This document shows, piece after piece, positions 32,093-40,797 of a DNA stretch of 64,000 bases. Numbering within the stretch: the stretch's first letter is position 1; each line of letters opens with the position of its first letter. Made by a program: the position numbers and the translations under genes. Under the pieces are notes generated by a model. It made no database searches. It saw only the letters and a program-made list of their open reading frames with translations, and was not told the origin of the DNA. Origin of the DNA: Pannonibacter sp051860505 (GTDB lineage: Bacteria > Pseudomonadota > Alphaproteobacteria > Rhizobiales > Stappiaceae); assembly GCF_051860505.1 (NCBI RefSeq), contig NZ_JBHYDX010000021.1, positions 1-64,000 of the forward strand, written 5' to 3'.

Positions 32093-32746
32093 ATGCCGTC
32101 CACTTTCCTGGTTTTTCTTGGATCCGCCCGCGATAGCACGCCGCCGCAGCCCAGGCGGCTCGGGCACCGGGTTGCCCTTGCCTGTTGCCAGCACCTCGAC
32201 GCGGCCGGTCACACAAGCAAGCTCGTCGATCCGCTGGCCCATGATCTTCCGCCGGTTTTCAAGCCGCATTTTGCCTATGCCGCTGGCCGAGCACCCGGCG
32301 ATATCGATGACCTGGCGAAGGCGATTGCTGCAGCTGACGGCTATGTCATGGTCAGTCCGGAATATAATCACTCCATGAGCCCGGCCTTGATGCATCTGCT
32401 GAACCACTTCGGGAGTTCACTGTTTTCCTACAAGCCAAGCGCTATCGTGACCTATTCGGCCGGCCAATGGGGCGGTGCGAGAGCGGCCGTCGGCATGCGG
32501 GCATTTCTCTCGGAACTTGGGTGTCTGCCGGTGTCGGCCATGGTCCATGTCCCCAAGGCGCAAGAAGTCTTTGCCGAAGACGGAAGCTGCCTTGAAACGG
32601 TCGATATGGCCGTTTGGCATCAATACCTTGGGCGTGCTTTCGATCAGTTGGTCTGGTGGTCGGATGCGGCCGGACGTCAACGCAGCTTGGGCGACCTGCC
32701 CACCCCTGCCTTCTCCCGTTCCCCTTCCGAGCGCAATGCACCTTGA
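32093..32746 (+). CDS. NAD(P)H-dependent FMN reductase family protein
   Basis: A 217-residue flavodoxin-fold protein: FLGSARDST phosphate loop near the N-terminus, and the SPEYNHSMSPALMHLLNHF and TYSAGQWGGARAA blocks around the flavin. Members reduce FMN, quinones, chromate or azo compounds; ArsH, linked to arsenic resistance, is a distant relative. Here it is divergent from aioX across 132 bases, so a link to arsenic or oxidative stress is possible, but the sequence lacks the longer N-terminus of true ArsH. Function is known only at family level. Confidence 0.78.
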   Translation: MPSTFLVFLGSARDSTPPQPRRLGHRVALACCQHLDAAGHTSKLVDPLAHDLPPVFKPHFAYAAGRAPGDIDDLAKAIAAADGYVMVSPEYNHSMSPALMHLLNHFGSSLFSYKPSAIVTYSAGQWGGARAAVGMRAFLSELGCLPVSAMVHVPKAQEVFAEDGSCLETVDMAVWHQYLGRAFDQLVWWSDAAGRQRSLGDLPTPAFSRSPSERNAP

Positions 32747-32807
32747 GCGGAATCGCGGTCGATCCCACCAACGCCCCAGGTGAAGGCATGCTCGGGAGGC
32801 ACGGGCT

Positions 32808-33635
32808 TCAGATGATCGCTGCGCGGACCTTGGCCGAGATCCATTCGGATACGATTACTGTCGCAAGGATGACCAACAGGATCATTGTCACCTGCGGCCA
32901 GGCAAGGACATTGAGAGAGGACTGCAGCTTTAGCCCCAGGCCTCCGGCGCCGACCAGGCCGAGGATCGCGCTTTCCCGAATGTTGATATCCCAGCGAAAC
33001 ACCGTGATGCCCCAGAATGCCGGCAGAACCTGCGGGACAATTGCATAAGTCAGGACTTGCGGCCCGCTGGCACCTGTTGCGGTAATTGCCTCGACCTGCC
33101 GGATGTCCGTCTCTTCGATTGCTTCGTAAAGAAGCTTACCGATGAAGCCGATCGATCTGAGACCGATGGCGATGATCCCGGCCAAAAGTCCCGGGCCCAG
33201 GATGGCAACAAGCAGAAGCGCCCAAATAAGCGAGTTGATCGATCGTGACGCGACAATTACGAACAATGCCGCCGGACGGAGTATCAGGTTTGAAGGAGTG
33301 GTGTTTCGCGCGGCCAGGAATGCAACTGGCACAGCCAGGATGACGCCCAGGAGTGTGCCGAGGGTCGCCATGTTGAGTGTGTCCCAGAGCGGCCACAACA
33401 GCTCTGGCAGATAGCTGATCCGTGGCGGCAGCATTCGGCCGCCAATGTCGGCGGCCTGACGCGGCGCGTCCGCGATGAAGTACCAGATCGTGTCCTTCGT
33501 CATGACCTGCCAGCACCAAACGAAGAGGGCGACAAGTCCAAGCCAGCCGAACCAGAGCGCAAGGCGGGCTTTTGTGCTTCTGAACTGCCATTTCTGCGGC
33601 AGTTTGGACGGCGCTGAGACTGGCGCGAGAGTCAT
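32808..33635 (-). CDS. phnE: Phosphonate-type ABC transporter permease (second PhnE)
   Basis: A 275-residue membrane protein with six predicted helices and the binding-protein-dependent permease loop EAITATGASGPQVLTYAIVPQVLPAFWG, the site that contacts the ATPase. PRISYLPELLWPLWDTLNMA precedes the first transporter helix, as in PhnE. It overlaps the other permease by ATGA and is last in phnD-C-E-E on the minus strand. Two permeases in place of a single PhnE is a common variant of phosphonate/phosphite importers. No C-P lyase or phosphite dehydrogenase gene is in the window. Confidence 0.87.
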   Translation of the reverse strand: MTLAPVSAPSKLPQKWQFRSTKARLALWFGWLGLVALFVWCWQVMTKDTIWYFIADAPRQAADIGGRMLPPRISYLPELLWPLWDTLNMATLGTLLGVILAVPVAFLAARNTTPSNLILRPAALFVIVASRSINSLIWALLLVAILGPGLLAGIIAIGLRSIGFIGKLLYEAIEETDIRQVEAITATGASGPQVLTYAIVPQVLPAFWGITVFRWDINIRESAILGLVGAGGLGLKLQSSLNVLAWPQVTMILLVILATVIVSEWISAKVRAAII

Positions 33636-34435
33636 TGCAGGAACTTCCGCAGATAAGATGATGAATACTCGGCGACCATGACGATCATGATGATAATCAG
33701 CAGGATCGCTCCGGCACTGTCATATTCATACCGGTCGATTGCTGTGTTCAACGTCGAGCCAATCCCACCGGCCCCGACGATGCCAATGACAGCACTTTCG
33801 CGGAAGTTGATGTCCAGCCGATAAAGCGACAGCCCGATCAATCGCGGCATGACCTGTGGCTGGATAGCGTAGTTCACAAGTTGCAGCCAGGATGCGCCAG
33901 TTGCCCTGATTGCTTCTGCCTGGGCTTCATCGATATCCTCGATGTCTTCTGCCAACAGCTTTGAAATAAAGCCGATGGTGGCGAAAGACAGAGTGAGAAA
34001 GCCGGCGAACGGACCAAAGCCAAACATCGCGACAAAAAATATGGCGATTATGACTTCCTGGAGGGCGCGGGACAGCGCAATAATACCTCGGCAGATCATG
34101 TAGACCCAACGCGGGGCAAGATTACGCGCGGCGCCAATCCCGATTGGAATTGAAATTGCAATTCCGACGACAGTCGAAGTCAGCGTCATGGTGAGGCTTT
34201 CGGACAGTCCCTTGGAGATATCCCGCCAGCGTGACGTGAAATCAGGGGTCAGAAATCCCTCAATGAAGCGCATGCCGCGGGCCATGCCTTCGACAACTCT
34301 TGTCCAGTTGACGTCGAGTGTGCCCAGTGCGAGGACGAGATAGGCAAGGGCTCCAAGCTGAATGACGATGCGCCAGGTCCGGTTCGTCAGGATCTGCGGT
34401 GGGCGTCGCCAAGTGGTCGGATATGCCGTGCTCAT
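33632..34435 (-). CDS. phnE: Phosphonate-type ABC transporter permease (first PhnE)
   Basis: A 267-residue permease similar to its neighbour, with the coupling loop EAIRATGASWLQLVNYAIQPQVMPRLIG and the family stretch FRESAVIGIVGAGGIGSTLN. The two permeases probably form a heterodimer. It begins inside the phnC stop (ATGA) and runs into the next permease in the same way, so the transporter genes are translationally coupled. The stretch before the first transporter helix (TPDFTSRWRDISKGLSESL) is typical of PhnE. Confidence 0.87.
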   Translation of the reverse strand: MSTAYPTTWRRPPQILTNRTWRIVIQLGALAYLVLALGTLDVNWTRVVEGMARGMRFIEGFLTPDFTSRWRDISKGLSESLTMTLTSTVVGIAISIPIGIGAARNLAPRWVYMICRGIIALSRALQEVIIAIFFVAMFGFGPFAGFLTLSFATIGFISKLLAEDIEDIDEAQAEAIRATGASWLQLVNYAIQPQVMPRLIGLSLYRLDINFRESAVIGIVGAGGIGSTLNTAIDRYEYDSAGAILLIIIMIVMVAEYSSSYLRKFLQ

Positions 34436-35253
34436 ACGCCGATCCTAGCCAGGATGCGTCGTTGTTCTGCTTCGGCTTCTCCTTGCTCCTCATCTCCTTT
34501 GCGCATGGCTGCCCAATCCTCGGCGCCGTAGATGTCCGTCAGGGCTGTTTCGGTCAGGTCGGAAGGAGGTCCGTCAAAGACAACTTCACCGGCCCGCAAG
34601 CCGATGATGCGCTGCATGAACTGCTGGGCAAGCGGAACGTCATGGATGTTGACGATGGCCGGCAGATTGCTCTCCGCACAGATCTCGATGATTAGGCGCA
34701 TGATCTGGCGGCTTGTCTTCGGATCAAGGCTTGCTGTCGGTTCGTCGACCAGAAGAAGCTCCGGTTCCTGGGCCAGCGCTCGTGCAATGCCGACACGCTG
34801 GCGTTGGCCGCCGGAAAGCGCATCAGCGCGCTTGTCGGCGTGGTCAAGAAGGCCGACGCGGTCAAGCAGGCGATAGGCGCGCTGAATGTCCGCGGGAGGA
34901 AACCGACGGAAGTAGCTTTGCCAGAAGCCAACGTAGCCGAGCCGCCCAGACAGTACATTTTCCATGACGGTCAATCGCTCGACGAGGGCATACTCTTGGA
35001 AGATCATGCCGATACGGCGGCGTTGCCGGCGGAGGGCACCAGCCGACAGGCCGGTGAGAGCCGTGCCGCCCAGAATGACTTCGCCCGAACTGGGTTCGAC
35101 GAGGCGATTGATGCAGCGAATGAGCGTAGACTTGCCCGCACCGGAGGGCCCGATCAGGCCGACGACTTGTCCTTGTGGCACGATGAGGCTGACCGCATTC
35201 AGCGCTTTGTCGCCGGTGCGATACGTCTTTGTAAGGGCGCGCAATTCAAGCAT
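34432..35253 (-). CDS. phnC: Phosphonate-type ABC transporter ATPase PhnC
   Basis: The ATPase subunit of 273 residues has Walker A GPSGAGKSTLIR, signature LSGGQRQRVGIARAL, Walker B ELLLVDEPTASLD and the switch histidine in VNIHDVPLA. The RRRIGMIFQEYALVERLTVMENV Q-loop and GRLGY stretch are typical of PhnC. I chose the ATG giving MLELRALTKTY; a TTG eight codons earlier has no clear ribosome site. It follows phnD after a GC-rich hairpin and overlaps the first permease. Confidence 0.9.
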   Translation of the reverse strand: MLELRALTKTYRTGDKALNAVSLIVPQGQVVGLIGPSGAGKSTLIRCINRLVEPSSGEVILGGTALTGLSAGALRRQRRRIGMIFQEYALVERLTVMENVLSGRLGYVGFWQSYFRRFPPADIQRAYRLLDRVGLLDHADKRADALSGGQRQRVGIARALAQEPELLLVDEPTASLDPKTSRQIMRLIIEICAESNLPAIVNIHDVPLAQQFMQRIIGLRAGEVVFDGPPSDLTETALTDIYGAEDWAAMRKGDEEQGEAEAEQRRILARIGV

Positions 35254-35277
35254 CGTAGCCACCATCAAGAAAGACAA

Positions 35278-35299
35278 TGCGGGCGGCAGGCCGCCCGCA
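35278..35299 (-). other. Intercistronic hairpin after phnD
   Basis: TGCGGGCGG-CAGG-CCGCCCGCA is a perfect 9-bp stem just after the phnD stop (minus strand) and before phnC. No T-run. It probably protects the binding-protein message, as similar hairpins do in other ABC operons of this window. Confidence 0.6.
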
Positions 35300-35318
35300 C
35301 AAGTCTAGTTTGAAAATC

Positions 35319-36266
35319 TTACTTGCAATCGTAAGACACGCCAGTGGCTTCATCGATCTGCCGGATCACCGACCATGTGTCCTTGAAGGTGATCGGAATG
35401 AACTGCGCTTCGTCGGATTTGGAGAACTCAGCTGCCAGCGACGAACCCTCCCACTTGAAGGTGGCAAAGCCTTCCTTGATCTTGTCCTGCAGTGCCGGTG
35501 TCAGGTTGTGGGCCGTGCCGTAGCCGGTGGTCGGGAAAGTCTGCGACTTGTAGATCGACACAACCTGATCAGCCTTGATCACATCACGCTCAATCATGCG
35601 GGTCATGACCGAGTTGGCGATGGCCGCAGCCGGGTAATCCTTGTTGGCAACGCCGAGGATCGAGTTGTCGTGTTTGCCTGAAAAAACCGGTTCGAAGTCG
35701 GTGCCAGCAACGAGATTGTACTGGGCCTTCAGCAGGGCGGACGGTGCCTTGAAGCCGGAGTTGGACGTTTCCGCCGTGAAGGCGAGTTTCTTGCCCTTCA
35801 GGTCTTCAACTTTCTCGATGCCCGAGCCGGGATGAGTGATGATCTCCATCTCATAGCCGAAGGAACCATCTGCCTTCGCCATCATCGTGAACGGCCGGAA
35901 GCCAGCGCATGCAACGGCAAGCGGGTTGGATCCAGTGTTGAAGCCTGCGATATGCAGGCGACCGGCGCGCATGGCTTCAATCTGTGCAGCGTTGGAATCA
36001 ACCGGGAAAAACTGGACCTTCTTTCCGGTGACGCTTTCCATGTGAACCAGGAAATCCTTCCAGGCTTCCGCATAGACGGCCGGATCTTCAACTGGCGTGT
36101 AGGCGAAGATGAGCGTCGAGGGGTCAACCTGCTGGCTTGCATCTGCCGGAATGTCGGCGATCATATCGCCATCCGCGTCCGTATACCGAGTGTCGAGCTT
36201 GAATTCCGCCATCGCCGGCAGGGAAAGGGCAAGCGTCAAGGCCGCAGAAACGAGAATGGTACGCAT
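35319..36266 (-). CDS. phnD: Phosphonate/phosphite-type periplasmic binding protein PhnD
   Basis: A 315-residue exported protein with a signal peptide (MRTILVSAALTLALSLPAMA) and a PhnD/PtxB-type ligand domain: LIFAYTPVEDPAVYAEAWKD, DSNAAQIEAMRAGRLHIAGF, LAFTAETSNSGFKAPSALLK. The conserved Ser/Thr-Asn-Ser-Gly loop binds the phosph(on)ate oxyanion in relatives. It heads the importer operon. Being beside aio genes, it could also matter for arsenate/phosphate balance; aio islands often carry phosphate or phosphonate importers, but substrate cannot be fixed from sequence. Confidence 0.87.
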   Translation of the reverse strand: MRTILVSAALTLALSLPAMAEFKLDTRYTDADGDMIADIPADASQQVDPSTLIFAYTPVEDPAVYAEAWKDFLVHMESVTGKKVQFFPVDSNAAQIEAMRAGRLHIAGFNTGSNPLAVACAGFRPFTMMAKADGSFGYEMEIITHPGSGIEKVEDLKGKKLAFTAETSNSGFKAPSALLKAQYNLVAGTDFEPVFSGKHDNSILGVANKDYPAAAIANSVMTRMIERDVIKADQVVSIYKSQTFPTTGYGTAHNLTPALQDKIKEGFATFKWEGSSLAAEFSKSDEAQFIPITFKDTWSVIRQIDEATGVSYDCK

Positions 36267-36422
36267 CAGATCCTCCTTTTAAAGATTAGGAGTTTGCGTA
36301 ACGGCAATTTGTATCACTGGAATGACACCTTCGTCTGAGCGGAAGGTCTTGTAGATCAGACGCGGCGACATGGTGAACTGCGATGAACACAGCTCGACTG
36401 GTTTGGCTTTTGCGAAATGAAG

Positions 36423-37457
36423 TCAAGCGCTCTGGCGGATGACCAGTTCCGGCGCGAGGCGGACGACTTCTGCTGTGCGGCCGAGGAAACCGGGCGATGA
36501 GGCCGCATCCCCTTCCGGCGAGCCCGATGCCCCATCACTTTGAATGCGTTTTGTCAGCAGGCGCAGGGCTTCGCGTGAGGTCTCGAGAACCGGATTGCGC
36601 ACGGTCGTCAATTGGTACGGCTCCCAGGCGGCGGCCGGGATGTCATCGAAACCGGCGATCGCGACATGGCCCGGGACAGACATTCCCAGGCGCCGCGCGG
36701 CTGCGATGGCGCCGAGGGCCATTGCGTCATTGCCGCACAGGATCGCATCCGGCTTGTCATGGGCAGTCAGCAGGGCAAGCGCCTGCGCAAGGCCACTGTC
36801 GACGGAGTAGTCGCCGGTTCGGGCCGCAAGCAGGTTCAGCCCGCGTCGATCAAGGGCCTCCATCAGGCCGTTCTGCCGCTCGATGTTGGAGAAGGTGTCA
36901 GGGGTGCCGCCAATCCAGGCGAGCCGCTTGCGACCCGACCGCGTCAGATGATCGACCAGAAGTTCGAGGCCCAGGCGGTTGTCGCAGCACACGGCATCGG
37001 TATCATCGCCGGGAAGGACGCGGCCGACCATCACAATCGGAGCTCCAGACGAACGGCACCGTTCGGCCAGTGTCGGACTGACGGAGCCCGCAGCAACAAT
37101 TGCCCCGTCAACCTGATAGGCAAGAGCATCCTCAAGGGCATTGTTCAGTTCGTCACCGGGCTGCACCTGCAGCAGCAGGGGCCAGTAGCGCGCCGTCCGG
37201 ATCTCGCGGCTCAGCGTTTCCAGCAGCCAGGCTTCATAAGGGCGGGAGACCGCGCCCACGACCAGGGCAATCAGGCCCGTCTGGCTTCCGGTGAGGCCAC
37301 GCGCAATACGGTTGGGCTGGTACCCCAATGTTGCGGCGACAGCCAGAACATGCGCACGCTTGCGCGCGGCAATGGGGGCGCCTTCCGTGAAGGCGCGGGA
37401 CACCATCGCGCGGGAGACCCCCGCCGCTTCGGCAACATCATCGGCTGTGACGCGCAT
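36423..37457 (-). CDS. LacI-family transcriptional repressor
   Basis: A 344-residue regulator with an N-terminal LacI helix-turn-helix (VTADDVAEAAGVSRAMVSRAF), the hinge region YQPNRIARGLTGSQTGLIALV and a sugar-binding-protein-like sensor domain (GAIVAAGSVSPTLAERC, DAILCGNDAMALGAIAAAR, VAIAGFDDIPAAAWE). The ATG with GGAG before it starts exactly at the DNA-binding domain; a longer frame exists but has no homology. It is divergent from an ABC importer operon and very probably represses it through the palindrome that overlaps the importer's ribosome site. Confidence 0.9.
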   Translation of the reverse strand: MRVTADDVAEAAGVSRAMVSRAFTEGAPIAARKRAHVLAVAATLGYQPNRIARGLTGSQTGLIALVVGAVSRPYEAWLLETLSREIRTARYWPLLLQVQPGDELNNALEDALAYQVDGAIVAAGSVSPTLAERCRSSGAPIVMVGRVLPGDDTDAVCCDNRLGLELLVDHLTRSGRKRLAWIGGTPDTFSNIERQNGLMEALDRRGLNLLAARTGDYSVDSGLAQALALLTAHDKPDAILCGNDAMALGAIAAARRLGMSVPGHVAIAGFDDIPAAAWEPYQLTTVRNPVLETSREALRLLTKRIQSDGASGSPEGDAASSPGFLGRTAEVVRLAPELVIRQSA

Positions 37458-37528
37458 CTGTTCTCCGCCAGGCTTGAAACCGCGTGCGGCTACTGCATCG
37501 CACAAAAACCACGTGAATGCAAAAGTCT

Positions 37529-37577
37529 TTGACATGAAACTGTCATCCATCAAACATAGATTGCACGCGCGTTCAAT
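37529..37577 (+). promoter_or_regulatory. Promoter and LacI-type operator of the ABC operon
   Basis: TTGACA at 37529-37534 is a good -35 hexamer; the -10 is weak (somewhere in AAACATAGA, 37552-37560). At 37561-37576 lies TTGCACGC-GCGTTCAA, a near-perfect 16-base palindrome (one mismatched pair) with the central CG typical of LacI-family operators. It ends 12 bases before the ATPase ATG, next to the ribosome site, so binding would block transcription. Confidence 0.65.
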
Positions 37578-37588
37578 CGGAGGAAGCC

Positions 37589-38623
37589 ATGGGAACGGAA
37601 GCGCTGTCGCTGGAGGGGGTGTCCATTCGCCTTGGAAAGACCCTTGTTCTCGACCGCATCTCGCTGGAGGTGCCGGCCGGCAGCTTCACTTGTCTGCTCG
37701 GGCCCTCCGGCTGCGGCAAGACCACCCTGCTGCGCTCAATTGCCGGGTTCGCTCCGCTTGCAGCGGGCGACATCAAGGTGGGCGGACGCTCGATCGCGAC
37801 GCTGGCACCAGAGGCCCGTCAGACGGCGATGGTGTTCCAGTCCTATGCCCTGTGGCCGCATATGACCGTGGTCGGCAATCTGACCTATCCGCTCAAACTG
37901 CGCGGCTTGCCGAAAGCTGAGCGCGAGGCGCGGGCGGATGCAATCCTCTCGCTGCTTGGCCTTGAGGGGTATGGTCCGCGTGCGGTGACCAGTCTGTCGG
38001 GTGGTCAGCGCCAGCGGGTTGCGCTTGGGCGCGCATTGATCATTGATCCGCCCTTGCTGCTGCTCGACGAGCCGCTGTCCAATCTCGATGCCTCGATCCG
38101 CCGCAGCCTGCGCGGCGAACTGCGTCGTCTGCAGCAGAAAATCGGCATCACCACCATCATGGTGACCCATGACCAGGATGAAGCGCTCGCCATGGCCGAT
38201 CGTATCGTCCTGATGCGCGATGGTCAGATCGTCCAGGTGGCCGGCCCGGAGCAACTCTACAGCGCGCCGGCAGACCTCGGGGCAGCCCAGTTTCTTGGGG
38301 TCGACAACGTCCTGGTTGCTGCGCCGGATGATCCGGCTGCACCGGGAGCGACCCTGGTCGGCTTCCGCACCGAAGATGCACACGTGTTCACTGATGCGGC
38401 GGAACGTTCAGGTGTTCCAGCGCTCACCCGGAAGGGCAAGGTTACGACCTGCGCCTATGCCGGTGGTGGCTATCAGGTCGGCATCGACGTTGCCGGCGAA
38501 AGCCTGTCGGCCTGTTCGGCCAGCCCTGTGTCATCAGGGGCTGATGCCTTCCTCTCCGTTCCGGCATCGATGCTCATGAGTTTCGACGCCAACACCCGCC
38601 TGCTCCAGGGGATCAGGCACTAA
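37589..38623 (+). CDS. ABC importer ATPase (PotA/FbpC type)
   Basis: A 344-residue ATPase with Walker A GPSGCGKTT (38-46), Q-loop VFQSYALWPHMTV, signature LSGGQRQRVALGRAL, Walker B LLLLDEPLSNLD and switch VTHDQDEALAMADR. The C-terminal 100 residues form a TOBE-type regulatory domain, as in spermidine, iron and 2-aminoethylphosphonate importers. Unusually it is the first gene, before its binding protein. The downstream metallophosphoesterase suggests a phosphorus-containing substrate, but this is inference. Confidence 0.9.
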   Translation: MGTEALSLEGVSIRLGKTLVLDRISLEVPAGSFTCLLGPSGCGKTTLLRSIAGFAPLAAGDIKVGGRSIATLAPEARQTAMVFQSYALWPHMTVVGNLTYPLKLRGLPKAEREARADAILSLLGLEGYGPRAVTSLSGGQRQRVALGRALIIDPPLLLLDEPLSNLDASIRRSLRGELRRLQQKIGITTIMVTHDQDEALAMADRIVLMRDGQIVQVAGPEQLYSAPADLGAAQFLGVDNVLVAAPDDPAAPGATLVGFRTEDAHVFTDAAERSGVPALTRKGKVTTCAYAGGGYQVGIDVAGESLSACSASPVSSGADAFLSVPASMLMSFDANTRLLQGIRH

Positions 38624-38656
38624 CTCTCCAACACTTGGACCTAAGGGAAGACAGTC

Positions 38657-39790
38657 ATGAATATCAGGATAGCATTTGCCAGCCTGCTGGCAGCCTCGGC
38701 CCTTGCCACCAGCGTCTCCGCCCAGACCCTGAACGTGGTCACGGCCGGCGACACCAACATGGTGGACTACATCAACGACTACCTCGGTCCGAAGTTCGAG
38801 GAGAGCCATCCTGGCGTCACCGTCCGCGCGGTTGGCACCGGCCCGGGCGACGGCGGCAGCCAGGCAATCTTTGAAAAGATCAACGCCCAGAAGGACAAGG
38901 ATGTCTGGGATGTGGACGTGGCCGTCGTGCATCAGCGCATGGCCGGGCAGATGGTTCAGGATGGTTTGCTGGCAAATTATCGTGACGGGCTGACCACGGC
39001 CAAGCTCGTCACCCGCGAGACCGCAGAAAACGCACTCGGCGTGAACGTGTCTGGCTATGTCATGCCGATGTTCCACAGCCAGATCGCGATTGCCTACAAC
39101 CCGGATGTCATCGCTACCCCGCCGCAGTCCTATGAAGAGCTGGCCAAGTGGGTGAAAGAGAACCCGGGCAAGTTCGGCTACAACGGCATCACCGGCGGCA
39201 TGGCCGGGGTTGGCTTCGTGTTTGGCTGGATGTACGCCTTCTCGGACATGGCGGACGAGATCCGCAATGGACCGTGGGTGGATGGCGCCGCCGACAAGTG
39301 GGCTCCGGCCTTGGCGTCGCTGCGCGACTTCAACCAGAGCGTTGTCATGACCCCGGGCAATGCCGGCACTCTGGATGCCATGAACCGCGGCGAAATCGCC
39401 ATGGGTCCGGTGTGGATGGACATGTTCTACACCTGGGTTGCTGACGGTCGTCTGAACCCCAACCTGAAGCTGATGATCCTGTCGCCGGGCATGCCGGGCC
39501 AGCCGATGTACTATGCGGTACCGGCCAAGGCCGCACAGGCTGACCTTGCCAAGGAATTCATCGCCTTCGCAACCAGCCCGGCGGTTCAGGCCGAAGGCAT
39601 TGTCCGCCGCTTCAACTGGTTCCCGGGCATTGATCCGCAGAACGTGAAGTCGGAACTCACCGACGCCGAGTGGAACCGTCTGTTCGCGGACGTTGCTCCT
39701 GAAACGCTGGCTGAGCGCGGTTGGTCCATGCCGCAGGCGAAGTATTTCGCAGCGATCCTGGAAGCCTACGAAAAGAACGTCGCCAAGTAA
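38657..39790 (+). CDS. ABC importer periplasmic binding protein (family 1)
   Basis: A 377-residue exported protein with a signal peptide (FASLLAASALATSVSAQ) and a family-1 two-lobed binding domain (LNVVTAGDTNMVDYINDYLG, IAIAYNPDVIATPPQSYEEL, GEIAMGPVWMDMFYTW). Such proteins bind iron, polyamines, thiamine, phosphonates or sugars. It lies between the ATPase and two permeases and is followed by a strong hairpin. I cannot name the ligand. Confidence 0.87.
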   Translation: MNIRIAFASLLAASALATSVSAQTLNVVTAGDTNMVDYINDYLGPKFEESHPGVTVRAVGTGPGDGGSQAIFEKINAQKDKDVWDVDVAVVHQRMAGQMVQDGLLANYRDGLTTAKLVTRETAENALGVNVSGYVMPMFHSQIAIAYNPDVIATPPQSYEELAKWVKENPGKFGYNGITGGMAGVGFVFGWMYAFSDMADEIRNGPWVDGAADKWAPALASLRDFNQSVVMTPGNAGTLDAMNRGEIAMGPVWMDMFYTWVADGRLNPNLKLMILSPGMPGQPMYYAVPAKAAQADLAKEFIAFATSPAVQAEGIVRRFNWFPGIDPQNVKSELTDAEWNRLFADVAPETLAERGWSMPQAKYFAAILEAYEKNVAK

Positions 39791-39801
39791 GGCGTAAACT
39801 A

Positions 39802-39829
39802 CCCGGTCCGGCTGACACGCCGGACCGGG
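39802..39829 (+). other. Intercistronic hairpin after the binding-protein gene
   Basis: CCCGGTCCGGC-TGACAC-GCCGGACCGGG is a perfect 11-bp stem followed by CTCTTGCTGTTG, starting 11 bases after the stop. It likely stabilises the upstream message or partially terminates, giving more binding protein than permease. Confidence 0.65.
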
Positions 39830-39894
39830 CTCTTGCTGTTGATGACAGGTCGGCCGCCAAGGGGTGGACAGGCCGGCGAACAGGACCTACGGAC

Positions 39895-40797
39895 ATGACT
39901 GCAACGACGTCCGCCGGTGCCCGGCAGACCCCTCCGGACCGCGTACCTGGTTCTGCCAGTCGACACCTTTCGGGCATGCTCCCTGGGCTGCTGCTTGTCG
40001 CGCCGGCGCTGACGGCTATCGGTTTGCTCTATGCCGCGCCGCTTGTACGGTCGCTTGTGACGGCATTCGTCGGAGAAGACGGCACTTTTACCTTCGCCAA
40101 TCTGGCAAAGGCGCTGGAGTTTTATGGTGCCGACATTCTCTTCTCTATCCTTGTCACACTGGCTTCGCTGGCGCTGATCGCGGCGACATCCATCGCGATT
40201 GCCGGCTATCTGACGCTTGGGCAAAGCCGCTGGGCAGTGCCGTTGCTGCGCTGGATGTACCGTTGGCCGTTGTTCATTCCCTTCATTGTTGCCGGCCAGA
40301 CTGCGCGCTCGTTCCTGGCCCGCAATGGCATGCTGAACACGCTGCTCGCGGATGCGGGTGTTCTGGACGCGGCTGCTGCACAAAGCCTGCTCGACTGGCG
40401 CGGCCTGGTGCTGACCTTCGCCTGGAAGCAGGTCCCCTTCGTCACCCTGCTGCTGGCCGGGGCGATGGCCTCGCTTGATCGCTCGACCATCGAGGCTGCC
40501 CGAAACCTCGGTGCCGGCCGGTTCCGGTGCTTGTTCGAGATCGTGTTGCCACAGGTTCGTCCGCAATTGTTCGTGGCACTTGTCTTGTCGCTGGTCACCC
40601 TGCTCTCCGTCCTGTCCGTCCCGGTGATGCTGATCTCTGGCAACCCGACCATGATGACGGCGATGATGGCGCACAGGGTCACCTATTATGGCGACTACGC
40701 CGTCGCCAACGCGCTTGGCCTGTTCTCCTACCTTCTGACGGCCGCGGCGGCCTGGGCCTACCTTCGCATGAGCCTGAAAGAGAAGGCGAACCCATGA
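39895..40797 (+). CDS. ABC importer permease 1
   Basis: A 300-residue permease of the PotB/FbpB type with about six helices (LLLVAPALTAIGLLYAAPLV is the first) and the ATPase-contact loop EAARNLGAGRFRCLFEIVLP. The ATG at 39895 gives a normal cytoplasmic N-terminus; an open frame upstream overlaps the previous gene without homology. It ends in an ATGA overlap with permease 2, and the two presumably form a heterodimer. Confidence 0.88.
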   Translation: MTATTSAGARQTPPDRVPGSASRHLSGMLPGLLLVAPALTAIGLLYAAPLVRSLVTAFVGEDGTFTFANLAKALEFYGADILFSILVTLASLALIAATSIAIAGYLTLGQSRWAVPLLRWMYRWPLFIPFIVAGQTARSFLARNGMLNTLLADAGVLDAAAAQSLLDWRGLVLTFAWKQVPFVTLLLAGAMASLDRSTIEAARNLGAGRFRCLFEIVLPQVRPQLFVALVLSLVTLLSVLSVPVMLISGNPTMMTAMMAHRVTYYGDYAVANALGLFSYLLTAAAAWAYLRMSLKEKANP

